Assembly (NCBI RefSeq): GCF_013868135.1
Contig: NZ_JACEMU010000004.1
Location: 1,674,001 to 1,738,000 of the forward strand
From: Paracoccus sp. S1E-3
GTDB lineage: Bacteria > Pseudomonadota > Alphaproteobacteria > Rhodobacterales > Rhodobacteraceae
DNA length: 64,000 nt
Reading direction: 5' to 3'
Shown here one piece after another: positions 7,836-16,247 of this stretch. A program made the translations under genes and the position numbers. Each line of letters starts with the position of its first letter. Position 1 is the first letter of the stretch. A model generated the notes under the pieces. That model saw only the letters and a program-made list of their open reading frames with translations. It was not told the DNA's origin and ran no database searches.

Positions 7836-9219
7836 GGTCAACAGTTTCGTCATCTTCGCCGAAATGCGCACAGGCTCCAACCTGCTCGAGGCGACGCTCA
7901 ACAAGATCAAGCGTGTCACCTGCTTTGGCGAGGCGTTCAACCCCTATATGTTGGGGTGGCCGGATACCGACCAGATTCGCGGCGTGACCCAGGCCGAACG
8001 CGATGCCGACCCCGCGCGCCTGCTCGATGCGATCACCACGCGCGAGGGGCACCTATCGGGCTTTCGCTATTTCCACGATCACGATCCGCGGGTGCTGGAC
8101 GCGATCATGGCCAACCGGCGCTGCGCCAAGATCGTGCTGACCCGCAATCCCGTCGACAGCTATGTCTCGACCGAACTGGCGCGCGCCACCAACCAGTGGA
8201 AGCTGAACCAGACCGAAACCCCGATCCCCGCCGCGATCACCTATGATGGCCCCGCCTTCCGTCAGCAGCTTGCCGAGGTTCAGGATTTTCAGGCCCGCAT
8301 CCTGCGCGGCCTGCAACTGTCCGGGCAGACCGCCTTCTGGCTGAACTATGACGATCTTCGCGACCCCGAGGTGATGACCGGCCTTCTGCACTGGCTGGGC
8401 CGCACCGATCTGGAGCGGGTCGAGACCGCCTCGGATCAGGTGCCGCAGAACCCCCGCGAGATGGCCGAGAAGGTCACCAATATCGCCAAGATGCGGGCCG
8501 ATCTGGCGGCGATGGATCCCTTTCAGCTGTCCCGGATTCCGACCTTCGAGCCCAGCCGGGGACCTGCGGTTCCGAGCTTCATCGCGGCGGACGCGGGCGG
8601 CGGCCTTCTGTATCTGCCCGTGCGCGGCGGCCCGCAGGATGCGGTGCTCGGCTGGCTCAACACCATTACCGCCCGGCTGGAACGCGACTTCACCCAGACC
8701 AGCCTGCGCGGCTGGCTGCGCGAACACCCCCAGCATCGCAGCTTTACCGCGCTGCGGCACCCGCTGCGCCGGGCGTGGTCCGCCTTCACCCATCTGCTCG
8801 GCAGCGCCCCGCCCGAACTGCGCCAGCAGTTGCGCGAAACCCAGCGTGTTGCCTTGCCCGAGGATGCGGCCCTTTTCGCCATGTCGGCCGAGGATCAGGC
8901 CCGCGCCTTCGGCGATTTCCTGGCCTTCCTGAAGCGCAACCTGAATGGCCAGACCGCATTGCAGGTGCTGCCCGTCTGGGCCAGCCAGACCGAGGTTCTG
9001 GCCGGGTTTTCCCGCTTTCTCAGCCCCGATCTGATCCTGCGCGAAGAAAGCCTGGCCCGCGACATGGGCTGGCTGGCCGAGGCTGCGGGCCTTCCCGCAC
9101 CAGCCGCCCCCGACATCGAGCCGATGCCGGATTTCCTGTCCGAAAAATCCCTGCAACAGGCCGCGCGGGCCGCCTATCTGCGCGACTATGTGCAGTTCGG
9201 CTTCACCAACCAGCCCTGA
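7828..9219 (+). CDS. Sulfotransferase (Stf0/NodH-like) with a second, degenerate sulfotransferase-like half
   Basis: This 463-residue protein would transfer sulfate from PAPS to a glycan. The N-terminal half has the 5'-phosphosulfate loop MRTGSNLLEATL (residues 13-24) and the 3'-phosphate site LTRNPVDSYVSTEL (104-117), as in Stf0/NodH enzymes. The C-terminal half (about 255-463) has LLYLPVRGG near 260-268, FTALRHPLRRAWSAF at 306-320 and YLRDYVQFGF close to the end, which resemble the RHP and YxxDY-F-Y elements of another sulfotransferase family, but the PAPS loop lacks a recognisable Lys/Arg-Thr-Gly core. The protein is the last gene of the polysaccharide unit and overlaps the GT14-type gene. 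A sulfated surface glycan is the likely product (inference). Confidence 0.8.
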   Translation: MSEVNSFVIFAEMRTGSNLLEATLNKIKRVTCFGEAFNPYMLGWPDTDQIRGVTQAERDADPARLLDAITTREGHLSGFRYFHDHDPRVLDAIMANRRCAKIVLTRNPVDSYVSTELARATNQWKLNQTETPIPAAITYDGPAFRQQLAEVQDFQARILRGLQLSGQTAFWLNYDDLRDPEVMTGLLHWLGRTDLERVETASDQVPQNPREMAEKVTNIAKMRADLAAMDPFQLSRIPTFEPSRGPAVPSFIAADAGGGLLYLPVRGGPQDAVLGWLNTITARLERDFTQTSLRGWLREHPQHRSFTALRHPLRRAWSAFTHLLGSAPPELRQQLRETQRVALPEDAALFAMSAEDQARAFGDFLAFLKRNLNGQTALQVLPVWASQTEVLAGFSRFLSPDLILREESLARDMGWLAEAAGLPAPAAPDIEPMPDFLSEKSLQQAARAAYLRDYVQFGFTNQP

Positions 9220-9590
9220 CACATCGGCCCCGCTGCGGCGCCGGGCGCATTTGGGCATGCATCAGCCGGGAACCCCGCCCACTTCGAGCCTCACAGGACC
9301 AGGACCCACAAGCGGGCCGTTCGGCGGGTCATTTCCGCGACCCGACTCCCCATTATCCGCGCAATACCTCGGCCTGCCCCTCGGCCCCATATTGCGCGCA
9401 GCCGCCGTGACGGCCGCGATACCAGATCGCAATCAGCCCCTTTCGGGGCCCACGACCACCGCCGGTTGCCAGAAATCCGTGGCACCGCGTGTAAATCTTC
9501 CCCTCGGGAATGCCGTGCCCTCGGGCCAGCCTGCCCCGATCGCTGGGCAAGGCGCTTCTGCGCGCAGCTCTGCACATGAACGTCGACCGC
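9220..9590. other. Intergenic gap of 371 bases, no gene recognised
   Basis: The stretch lies between the sulfotransferase stop and the hydrolase gene, which converge on it. On the minus strand an 86-codon frame (9353-9613) contains a residue run rich in Gly and Arg ending in GCAQYGAEGQAEVLRG, but it has no family resemblance and no convincing ribosome site. A short hairpin GCCCC-TTTC-GGGGC (9436-9449) is present without a T-run. I see nothing else. Confidence 0.4.
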
Positions 9591-10571
9591 TCATCCACAA
9601 GTCGACTGCGCATCGCGAAGCTTTCCCAGCGCCGCCGTCAGCGCGTCCTGAAACGCTTTCGGCGCTTCGATCTGGGGGATGTGACCGACCCCTGGCAGCG
9701 CGATCAGTTCGGCCCCGGACACCAACGCCGCCGCCTGACGCCCCTGATCCAGCGGCGTGACGGTATCCTGTTCGCCCCAGATGAACATGGTCGGAAGGCA
9801 CAGCGCCCGATAGCTTTCCGCGCGGGTGCTGCGTGCATCGACGCCCGGACGCAACAGGGCCGGCAACCAGGCCGCGAAGGCGGCCGTGCTGCCCGACAGG
9901 CGCATCGGCAACTGCAGCACCGCCACGACCTCGTCCGTTGCCGCCGCCTCGACATGAATCAGCGACAGCAGCAGGCGCCGGGTCAGCAATGGGTTGGTCG
10001 CGGTCATCGACACCGCCGCTTCGCGCAGAACCTGCGGACGCAGCGGCACTGGCAGCTCGCTCGCCTGAGAACCGATCCCCAGCGCCCCGTCCACGACGAT
10101 GAGACCGGCGAACCGCTCTGGCGCGCGCATCACCGCCTCGACGCCCGGTCCCGCGCCGAACGAATGGCCGACCAGCACCGGCCGGATATCGAGCGCCTTC
10201 AGCAGCGCGAGGATCCGTTCCGCCTGCCGCGTCCGGCTGTAATCCCCCGCCGGATCGCGCTCCGAAAAACCGAAAGGCGGCGTGTCGAGCGCAATCGCCC
10301 GATAGCCGGCCGCCGCCATGTCCTGCAGCACCGGTCGCCAAAGCCCCGCCCAGGCCCCGGCGCCATGCAGAAAAAGCAGGACCGGGCCGTCCTGCGGCCC
10401 CAGGTCCAGCACGTGCAATGCGCCCTGCTCCGTCGCGATCAATTGGCCATCCTCGGGGCGCAATGCCTCGACCGAGTCGGTCTCGCGCAAGACGGCCGCC
10501 CCGAGAAACCCGATCCCGATCATCAGCGCCGCCAGCAGCAGCCACAGAACAGCCAAACCCAAGCGTCGCAA
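9591..10571 (-). CDS. Membrane-anchored alpha/beta hydrolase
   Basis: The 326-residue protein has an N-terminal hydrophobic segment (residues about 5-27) that would anchor it in the inner membrane or serve as a signal, followed by an alpha/beta-hydrolase fold. Visible elements are the oxyanion strand VLLFLHGAGAW (65-75), LDTPPFGFSE (95-104), the nucleophile elbow GHSFGAG with Ser137, and the catalytic His in GVGHIPQIEAP (His about 297). Substrate is unknown; the family includes esterases, haloalkane dehalogenases and lactonases. It stands alone between the polysaccharide and flagellar loci and is read leftward. Confidence 0.8.
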   Translation of the reverse strand: MRRLGLAVLWLLLAALMIGIGFLGAAVLRETDSVEALRPEDGQLIATEQGALHVLDLGPQDGPVLLFLHGAGAWAGLWRPVLQDMAAAGYRAIALDTPPFGFSERDPAGDYSRTRQAERILALLKALDIRPVLVGHSFGAGPGVEAVMRAPERFAGLIVVDGALGIGSQASELPVPLRPQVLREAAVSMTATNPLLTRRLLLSLIHVEAAATDEVVAVLQLPMRLSGSTAAFAAWLPALLRPGVDARSTRAESYRALCLPTMFIWGEQDTVTPLDQGRQAAALVSGAELIALPGVGHIPQIEAPKAFQDALTAALGKLRDAQSTCG

Positions 10572-10645
10572 AACATCCCTTTCCGTCAGCGCAGCGGAAC
10601 GTCTTGATTGAGCGTTGCTTTCGGCGGCAAGGTCAACCGCCCGCG

Positions 10646-11014
10646 CTAGCCCCGCGCCTTGCCGGCATCGCGAATTTCATCGGCGAGCTGCTTCAGAACC
10701 TGCACCCGGCCGAACTCGCGCATGGCGCGCTGACGCGCGATGTCAAAGCCCGGCCGCAGCCGGTCCAGCTCGGCATCAAGCTGCGCGGCCCCGCGCGCAA
10801 GCTGACCTGCCGTCTGGTTGGCCAGCCGCGCCTCGACGACGGAAAAGGCCTCGACCCGCGCATAGAGGGCGCCCAGCTTATCGCGCATCTCGGCGCGTTG
10901 CGTGGAAATGGCGTCGACATGCGCACGAAATGCGGCGAAGCGCTTCAACTCGGCATCCGACCTGATCTGCGCAAGCCGCGCCAGCTGTTCCAGCTGCTTG
11001 GCCGATTTCTTCAT
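10646..11014 (-). CDS. Small coiled-coil protein at the end of the flagellar operon (possibly FliJ-like)
   Basis: The 122-residue product is almost entirely alpha-helical and charged, with heptad-like repeats (QLEQLARLAQIRSDAELKRF, then AEMRDKLGALYARVEAF). It has no signal peptide or membrane segment. The ATG at 11014 is chosen because AGGGGAAGG precedes it at good spacing; an upstream ATG at 11035 lacks one. It follows flhB on the same strand after about 110 bases. Size, helix content and location suit a flagellar export chaperone such as FliJ, but no diagnostic residue is present, so the function is inferred from place only. Confidence 0.6.
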   Translation of the reverse strand: MKKSAKQLEQLARLAQIRSDAELKRFAAFRAHVDAISTQRAEMRDKLGALYARVEAFSVVEARLANQTAGQLARGAAQLDAELDRLRPGFDIARQRAMREFGRVQVLKQLADEIRDAGKARG

Positions 11015-11124
11015 CGCCTTCCCCTGTGCAGGCATGCGCCGGATGCAGCGACACCCGAGTTGGTAAATTTACATTGCCGCCTCGATATCACCTTCATCTC
11101 AACCCCCTGCGCCGCGATCCGCCA

Positions 11125-12213
11125 TCACCAGCCGCGCTTCACTTTCTGCCGCATGGCCTCGGCAAAGCGAATGGCGGCGGCGACGGCGGCGAAGTGCTCG
11201 GGCTCGATCTCGGCACCGATCTTCACGCCGGCGTGGATGGCGCGCGCCGCCGGCGGATCGGGCCAGATCGGCACCTTGTGATCCCGCGCGCGTTCGCGGA
11301 TGCGCAGCGCCGCTTCATCCACGCCCTTGGCCACGCAGATCGGCGCCCGGCCGCTGCCCCGCTTCCATTGCAGCGCGACCGCGTAATGGGTGGGGTTGAC
11401 GATGACCACGTCGGCCTTCTCCACCTCGGCCAGCATCGAGCTGAGCGCGATCTCCATCGAGCGCTGGCGGCGCGCTGATTTCATGTGCGGATCGCCTTCG
11501 CTGTCCTTCATTTCATCCTTCATTTCCTTCAGCGTCATGCGGTTGCGCCGGCGGAAATCGAAATGCTTCCAGCCCAGATCGACGGCGGCGAAAACCACCG
11601 ACACCACAAGCGCCAGCATGAGCCCGCGGCCGATCACCACCCCCAGGCCGCCGACCCAGGCGGCATCCCCGCGACCGGCGATCAGGCGCGGCAGCAGGGC
11701 CTTGAACATCAGCCAGCCGCCGACACCCACTGCCACCGCCTTCGCGGTCGAGATCGCGAAGGTCATCAGGCCGCTTTTGCCGAATTTCTGGCCAGCATTC
11801 TTCACCGGGTTGATGCGGTTGAAATCAAAGGCCAGCTTGCTGGGTACAAAGACGATGCCGCGCTGCGCGATCAGACCCAGCAGGACCACGGCCGCCAGCA
11901 GCGCCACCGACGCCAAGGTCATCACCGCAGCCAGGCCCCAGACGGGCAGCGCCGCATCCAAGGCGCCGGTGCCCCGCCCCTGACCGAGGATCTCGGCGGG
12001 AAGTGACCCCATCTCGTTCCAGCTTCGGGTTGCGGTGGCCAGCCAGGCGGGCACCGCCCAACCGACCGCGGCAGCGCCCGCGCCGATCGCACCGATATAG
12101 GCGAGCGCGGCGTTGACCTCGGGCGAGCGCGGGAAATCGCCTTTCTCGCGCGCCTTTCGCAGCTTCTGCTCGGTCGCGTCGAATTGCTTGTCATCGCTTT
12201 CCGTTTCGCTCAT
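11125..12213 (-). CDS. flhB: Flagellar type III export switch protein FlhB
   Basis: FlhB is the export-apparatus membrane protein whose autocleavage switches substrate from rod/hook to filament. This 362-residue copy has the hydrophilic start with ATEQKLRKAREKGDFPRS, four membrane segments between about 35 and 210, the linker RMTLKEMKDEMKDSEGDP, and the autocleavage site NPTH at about residues 273-276 within VIVNPTHYAVAL. The cytoplasmic tail ends at normal length. It lies 15 bases downstream of fliR and is presumably transcribed from the fliL promoter with the rest of the leftward operon. Confidence 0.95.
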   Translation of the reverse strand: MSETESDDKQFDATEQKLRKAREKGDFPRSPEVNAALAYIGAIGAGAAAVGWAVPAWLATATRSWNEMGSLPAEILGQGRGTGALDAALPVWGLAAVMTLASVALLAAVVLLGLIAQRGIVFVPSKLAFDFNRINPVKNAGQKFGKSGLMTFAISTAKAVAVGVGGWLMFKALLPRLIAGRGDAAWVGGLGVVIGRGLMLALVVSVVFAAVDLGWKHFDFRRRNRMTLKEMKDEMKDSEGDPHMKSARRQRSMEIALSSMLAEVEKADVVIVNPTHYAVALQWKRGSGRAPICVAKGVDEAALRIRERARDHKVPIWPDPPAARAIHAGVKIGAEIEPEHFAAVAAAIRFAEAMRQKVKRGW

Positions 12214-12228
12214 CCCGGCTTGCGCCCC

Positions 12229-12993
12229 TCAGCCCGGCATCGCATGGGCGAACACGGCCTGCGCCCAACCAGACAGAACGGCCGGCGCCAGCAACGCCAG
12301 CCCGACAAGCGCCAGCATGATAATCGCCGGTGCGCCGATGAAGACCACGGGCAGGGCCGGCATCACCCGGTTCACGACCCCCGTCAGCACCTGATAAAGA
12401 AGTCCCCCCAGAATGAACGGCGCGGCAAGCGCCAATGCCACCACGAATGATCGCGTGACCAATCCGACCATGCCGCCGACCTGATCGCCCCCGATTGCCA
12501 GCTGACCGGCCGGAAAGGCCGCATAGCTTTGCGCCAGCAGGTCGAGCAGCAGGATCGGCAACCCCATCGCCATCAGCAGCGCAAGGCCGGCCATGTGCAT
12601 CAGATTGCCGATCGGATGGGGCGCGGCTTCGGTTCCGGTTCCGATCAGCTGCGACAGCGACGCGGTCGCCCCGATGGCAGAGGTCGCCACATGCAATGCG
12701 CTTGCCATGATCCGCGCGGGCAGGGCGATCAGAAAACCGATCAGCAGTTCGCGCAGCGCCAGGACCGCGAAATCCGCCAAGCCGATCCGGGCAGACCAGT
12801 CGGCCGGCCCCGCAACGCTCAGCGCGACGGGCGCCAGCATCATGGCGATGCAGGTGCGCAGGCGCACCGACAGCACGCGCTCGGACAGGACCGGAAAGAC
12901 CAGCACCGCCGCCTGCAAACGCAGATAGGCCAGCACCAGAGGGATGACCCAAAGGACCAGTTCCGCAGGCACTGCCGCCAGAGCTTCCATCAT
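12229..12993 (-). CDS. fliR: Flagellar export membrane protein FliR
   Basis: FliR forms the export gate in the centre of the MS ring with FliP and FliQ. The 254-residue protein is a run of about six hydrophobic segments, beginning LVLWVIPLVLAYLRLQAAV, with the conserved-type segments LLIGFLIALPARIMASALH and FVVALALAAPFILGGLLYQ. The ATG at 12993 is chosen because it overlaps the flhA stop (ATGA), although the open frame runs further upstream as a shadow of flhA. FliQ, usually encoded beside FliP and FliR, is missing from this locus. Confidence 0.92.
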   Translation of the reverse strand: MMEALAAVPAELVLWVIPLVLAYLRLQAAVLVFPVLSERVLSVRLRTCIAMMLAPVALSVAGPADWSARIGLADFAVLALRELLIGFLIALPARIMASALHVATSAIGATASLSQLIGTGTEAAPHPIGNLMHMAGLALLMAMGLPILLLDLLAQSYAAFPAGQLAIGGDQVGGMVGLVTRSFVVALALAAPFILGGLLYQVLTGVVNRVMPALPVVFIGAPAIIMLALVGLALLAPAVLSGWAQAVFAHAMPG

Positions 12994-15077
12994 GCGGCCT
13001 CGATCGTGCCAAGCAGGTTGATGTCCGCCGAGGGGTCGATATCCGCCAGCCCGAGGACCGGCACCGGCAGTCCATGGGCCGCAAGAATGTCGCGCAACTG
13101 GCGGCGGCGATGGTCCGGTGCCGCGATCACCGGGTCGTCGCGGGGATCGATGCCCGCAATCTGCGTGCGCACCTTCGCCACCAGCTTGCGGGTCAGATCG
13201 GTGACCGGGGCGTTGCTGTGGGCGCGTTGCGCGCTGCCCTCGGCGGCGACGAATTCGGCCTCCCAGGCCGGGTGCAGCTGGACGATATTCAGCCTGCCGG
13301 TCGGGCCGATCATACGCTGGGTGATCTGCCCGCGCAGCCGGCGCCGGATCGCCTCGAAAACGGCCTCGGGACTGCCCGCGGCCCGGCATTCGTGGATGGC
13401 GTCAACGATGAGGGGCAGGTTTCGGATCGACAGGCCCTCATCCAGCATCTGACGCAGAACGGCCAGCAAAAGCTCGGGCGCGACCTTTTCGGGGAGCATA
13501 TTGTCGAAATAGCTCTGATAGGCCTTGGCGCGTGCGGGGTCCGACATCTCTTTCAGTTCGCCGATCAGGCGCTGCAGGGCGGTCAGGGTCAGCAGTTCGG
13601 ACAGCGAGGTCTTCACGACCTCCATCAGATGGGTCGACAGGACCTCCATCGGGGTCACGACGGTCGCGCCCGCCATGGCGGCATCTTCCTGCGCATTCTG
13701 CTCGATCCATTTCGCCTGCGTGCTGAAGACGGGTTCGCGGATCATCTGGCCCGGAAGCGCGTCCAGCACCTCCTCGCCCCCGAGCGCCATCAGCCGCCCC
13801 GATTGCAGCACGCCGCGCCCGCGGACGACCCCGTGCACGCGGATGAGATATTCGTTGGCGGCGCAGTTGCTGTCGTCGGTGATCCGCACCTCGGGCAGGA
13901 TGATGCCGAAATTGCGTGCAATATGCGTGCGCAGGTTGCCGATCCGCGCCGCCAGACCCCGGCCGGGATCCAGCGCGTCCATCACAAGATCGTCGCCGAT
14001 CTCGACGCAGATGTCGTCCATGTCCAGCTCGTCACCGATCCGCCGCGGAAGGGGCGGCTCGGCCGCGGGCTGCGCGTCCATATCCGCGGCCGGGATCGGT
14101 TTGCGCTTGCGGATCCGCCAGGCGGCAAAGCCAAGCCCTGCTGCCAGCAGCAGGAACAGCAGGCTCGGCATGCCGGGGATCACCGCCATCAGCACCATGG
14201 TTGCGGCCACGACCGCAGGTGCGCGCCAGTCGGTCGCGGCCTGCCCCAGGATCAGGCTGGACGTATCCTCGGTCGCGCCCCCGCGCGACAGCAGCAGCGC
14301 CGCCGCCATCGAGGTGATCAGCGACGGGACCTGACTGACCAGACCGTCGCCGATGGTCAGGCGGGAATAGTTCTGAAGCGCGGCGCCGATCGGCAGGTCA
14401 TGGACCAGTACCCCCATGGCGATGCCCACCAGCAGGTTGATCAGCGTGATCACGATCCCGGCGACGGCATCGCCCTTGACGAATTTCGAAGCGCCATCCA
14501 GCGAGCCGAAGAAGCTGATCTCGCTCTGATCGTTCGCACGCCGGCGCTTGGCCTCGGCGTGATCGATGGCACCGGCGTTCAGGTCGCCGTCGATGGCCAG
14601 CTGCTTGCCGGGAAGGCTGTCCAGGGCAAACCGCGCCGAGACCTCGGCCATGCGGCCCGCGCCCTTGGTGATGACCATGAAGTTCACGGCGGAAATCACC
14701 GCAAAGATCGTCAGGCCGATCATCAGCGACCCGCCGGCGACGAATTGCGAAAAGCCGCTGATGACATCGCCGGCCGCCCCCTCTCCGCCATGACCCTCAG
14801 TCAGGATCAGACGGGTGGAGGAGACGTTCAGCGAAAGCCTGATGATCAGCGAAATAAGCAGCAGAACCGGAAAGGCCTGAAAGTCGGTCGGCTTGTCCAC
14901 CGTCGCGGCCATCACCAGGATCATCGTCGCGCTGGCGATGGAAATGGCGATCCCGATATCCAGCAGGGTGGCCGGAATCGGAATGACCATGGTCAGCACG
15001 ATCAGCACCAGCCCCGCCGTCATCATCGTGCTGCGCATCGCGCCGGATTTGCCCGGCCTGGCCGCGTCAACCTTCAT
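12990..15077 (-). CDS. flhA: Flagellar type III export gate protein FlhA
   Basis: FlhA is the large export-gate subunit that uses the proton motive force and docks chaperone-substrate complexes. The 695-residue protein has eight predicted membrane segments in the first 330 residues and the family signature region SLNVSSTRLILTEG, then NFMVITKGAGRMAEVSARF with DSLPGKQLAIDGDLNAG, followed by a soluble domain ending normally. Its start overlaps by 11 bases the small exported-protein gene that lies between motA and flhA, and its stop overlaps fliR. The chain of overlaps indicates one leftward operon. Confidence 0.96.
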   Translation of the reverse strand: MKVDAARPGKSGAMRSTMMTAGLVLIVLTMVIPIPATLLDIGIAISIASATMILVMAATVDKPTDFQAFPVLLLISLIIRLSLNVSSTRLILTEGHGGEGAAGDVISGFSQFVAGGSLMIGLTIFAVISAVNFMVITKGAGRMAEVSARFALDSLPGKQLAIDGDLNAGAIDHAEAKRRRANDQSEISFFGSLDGASKFVKGDAVAGIVITLINLLVGIAMGVLVHDLPIGAALQNYSRLTIGDGLVSQVPSLITSMAAALLLSRGGATEDTSSLILGQAATDWRAPAVVAATMVLMAVIPGMPSLLFLLLAAGLGFAAWRIRKRKPIPAADMDAQPAAEPPLPRRIGDELDMDDICVEIGDDLVMDALDPGRGLAARIGNLRTHIARNFGIILPEVRITDDSNCAANEYLIRVHGVVRGRGVLQSGRLMALGGEEVLDALPGQMIREPVFSTQAKWIEQNAQEDAAMAGATVVTPMEVLSTHLMEVVKTSLSELLTLTALQRLIGELKEMSDPARAKAYQSYFDNMLPEKVAPELLLAVLRQMLDEGLSIRNLPLIVDAIHECRAAGSPEAVFEAIRRRLRGQITQRMIGPTGRLNIVQLHPAWEAEFVAAEGSAQRAHSNAPVTDLTRKLVAKVRTQIAGIDPRDDPVIAAPDHRRRQLRDILAAHGLPVPVLGLADIDPSADINLLGTIEAA

Positions 15078-15372
15078 CGGCGGCGTCCTCGGTCGGCGCA
15101 GGGCGCCCGGCGTCCGGCGGAGCGGCAGTCACGGCCGGCCGCAGGAAGACTGTCCCCTCCAGCGGCACGGCGGGGCCGGTCATCAGGCCGGACCGGCGCA
15201 GATAGATCAGGGCTTTCATCCGGTCGCCCGCATCCGGCAGTCGGCGCAGGTCCAGCAGCAAGGCTGGCTGCATGGGCCGTCCCGCCAAGACAAGCCGGTC
15301 AATCTCAGTGGTCAGCGCATCAAGGCCGGGCGCGGCCGCCAGACCTGCCGTCAGGAACGCCGCCAGGATCAT
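15067..15372 (-). CDS. Small exported protein between motA and flhA, function unknown
   Basis: The 101-residue product begins with a short hydrophobic signal-like segment (MILAAFLTAGLAAAPG) and would be periplasmic if cleaved after Ala. The mature part is Pro/Ala rich and contains MQPALLLDLRRLPDAGDRMK. No known domain is recognised. Its ATG overlaps the final A of the motA stop (TGATG) and its end overlaps flhA, so translation is tied to both. Strict coupling within a motility operon suggests a flagellar or stator-related periplasmic role, which is inference. Confidence 0.7.
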   Translation of the reverse strand: MILAAFLTAGLAAAPGLDALTTEIDRLVLAGRPMQPALLLDLRRLPDAGDRMKALIYLRRSGLMTGPAVPLEGTVFLRPAVTAAPPDAGRPAPTEDAADEG

Positions 15373-16238
15373 CACGACGCCCTCTTGATTTCGCGCAGCG
15401 CGTTTTCCAACGACACGAAGCTGGGTCTGACCTGTTCGGGCGCGGATTGGCGGCCCACTTCGACGCAAAGGTTGGTGGCGTGCTGATGAAGGCCGGCCAC
15501 GAGAACCGACTTGATGACGTCGTAGAACGACATGTCGTGCTTCTTCACCGCCCCCAGACGCTGCGCCAGCGGCGCCACCAGACCGTAAGCCAGGAACACC
15601 CCCAGAAACGTCCCCACCAGCGCCGAGCCGATCATCTTGCCGAGGATCTCGGGCGGCTGGTCGATCGAACTCATGGTCTTGATGACGCCGAGCACCGCCG
15701 CCACGATCCCCAGCGCCGGCAGCGCATCGGCCATGGATTGCAAGGCATGGGCGACATGCATCTGCTCCTCCTTGATGAGCGCGATGCGCTTGGCCAGCAT
15801 GTCCTCGACCTGATAGGGATCGTCGTAGTTCAGACTCGCCGAGCGCAGCGTGTCGGTGATGATCGAGACCGCCTCGTGATCCGCCAGGATACGTGGATAG
15901 GCCTGAAAGATCGCGCTGTTCTCCGGGTTCTCTATATGCTCCTCCAGCTCGACCGGGCTGCTGCGGGCGAGGCGCAGAAGCTGGAACAGCAGGCACAGCA
16001 GGTCCTCGTGATCCTTGCCCTGCCAGACCGGTCCCTTGAAGGCGCGCATGACCGCAGGCATCGTGTGTTTCAACACATCGCCGCTGTTGGACAGCACGTA
16101 TGACCCGACGGCAGCGCCGCCGATGATCATCATCTCAAAGGGCAAGGCGTGCAGAATGACGCCCATCTTGCCACCGGCGAGGGCATAGCCGCCGAATACC
16201 ATGGCGATGGTCAGGACGATGCCAAGCGCTCCGAACAC
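15372..16238 (-). CDS. motA: Flagellar motor stator protein MotA
   Basis: MotA is the proton-channel stator subunit that pushes on FliG. The 288-residue protein has four membrane helices, the first at GIVLTIAMVFGGYALAGGKM and the third and fourth around ADALPALGIVAAVLGVIKTM and GTFLGVFLAYGLVAPLAQRL, each with the conserved Pro of the MotA channel. The cytoplasmic loop between helices 2 and 3 carries acidic and basic residues as in other MotA proteins. The start is GTG, with AGGAGAG upstream at good spacing. MotB, its usual partner, is not beside it in this window. Confidence 0.93.
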   Translation of the reverse strand: MFGALGIVLTIAMVFGGYALAGGKMGVILHALPFEMMIIGGAAVGSYVLSNSGDVLKHTMPAVMRAFKGPVWQGKDHEDLLCLLFQLLRLARSSPVELEEHIENPENSAIFQAYPRILADHEAVSIITDTLRSASLNYDDPYQVEDMLAKRIALIKEEQMHVAHALQSMADALPALGIVAAVLGVIKTMSSIDQPPEILGKMIGSALVGTFLGVFLAYGLVAPLAQRLGAVKKHDMSFYDVIKSVLVAGLHQHATNLCVEVGRQSAPEQVRPSFVSLENALREIKRAS

Positions 16239-16247
16239 GGTTCTCTC

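Noticed and set aside
13516..13606. Possible frameshift or duplicate gene near the flhA 3' part
   Set aside because: The flhA frame runs uninterrupted from 15077 to 12990 with continuous conserved sequence.
13074..16103. Open frame of about 1000 codons on the plus strand
   Set aside because: It is antisense to flhA, motA and the small exported gene and has His/Arg/Gly-rich shadow composition with no domain. The minus-strand genes are conserved and complete.
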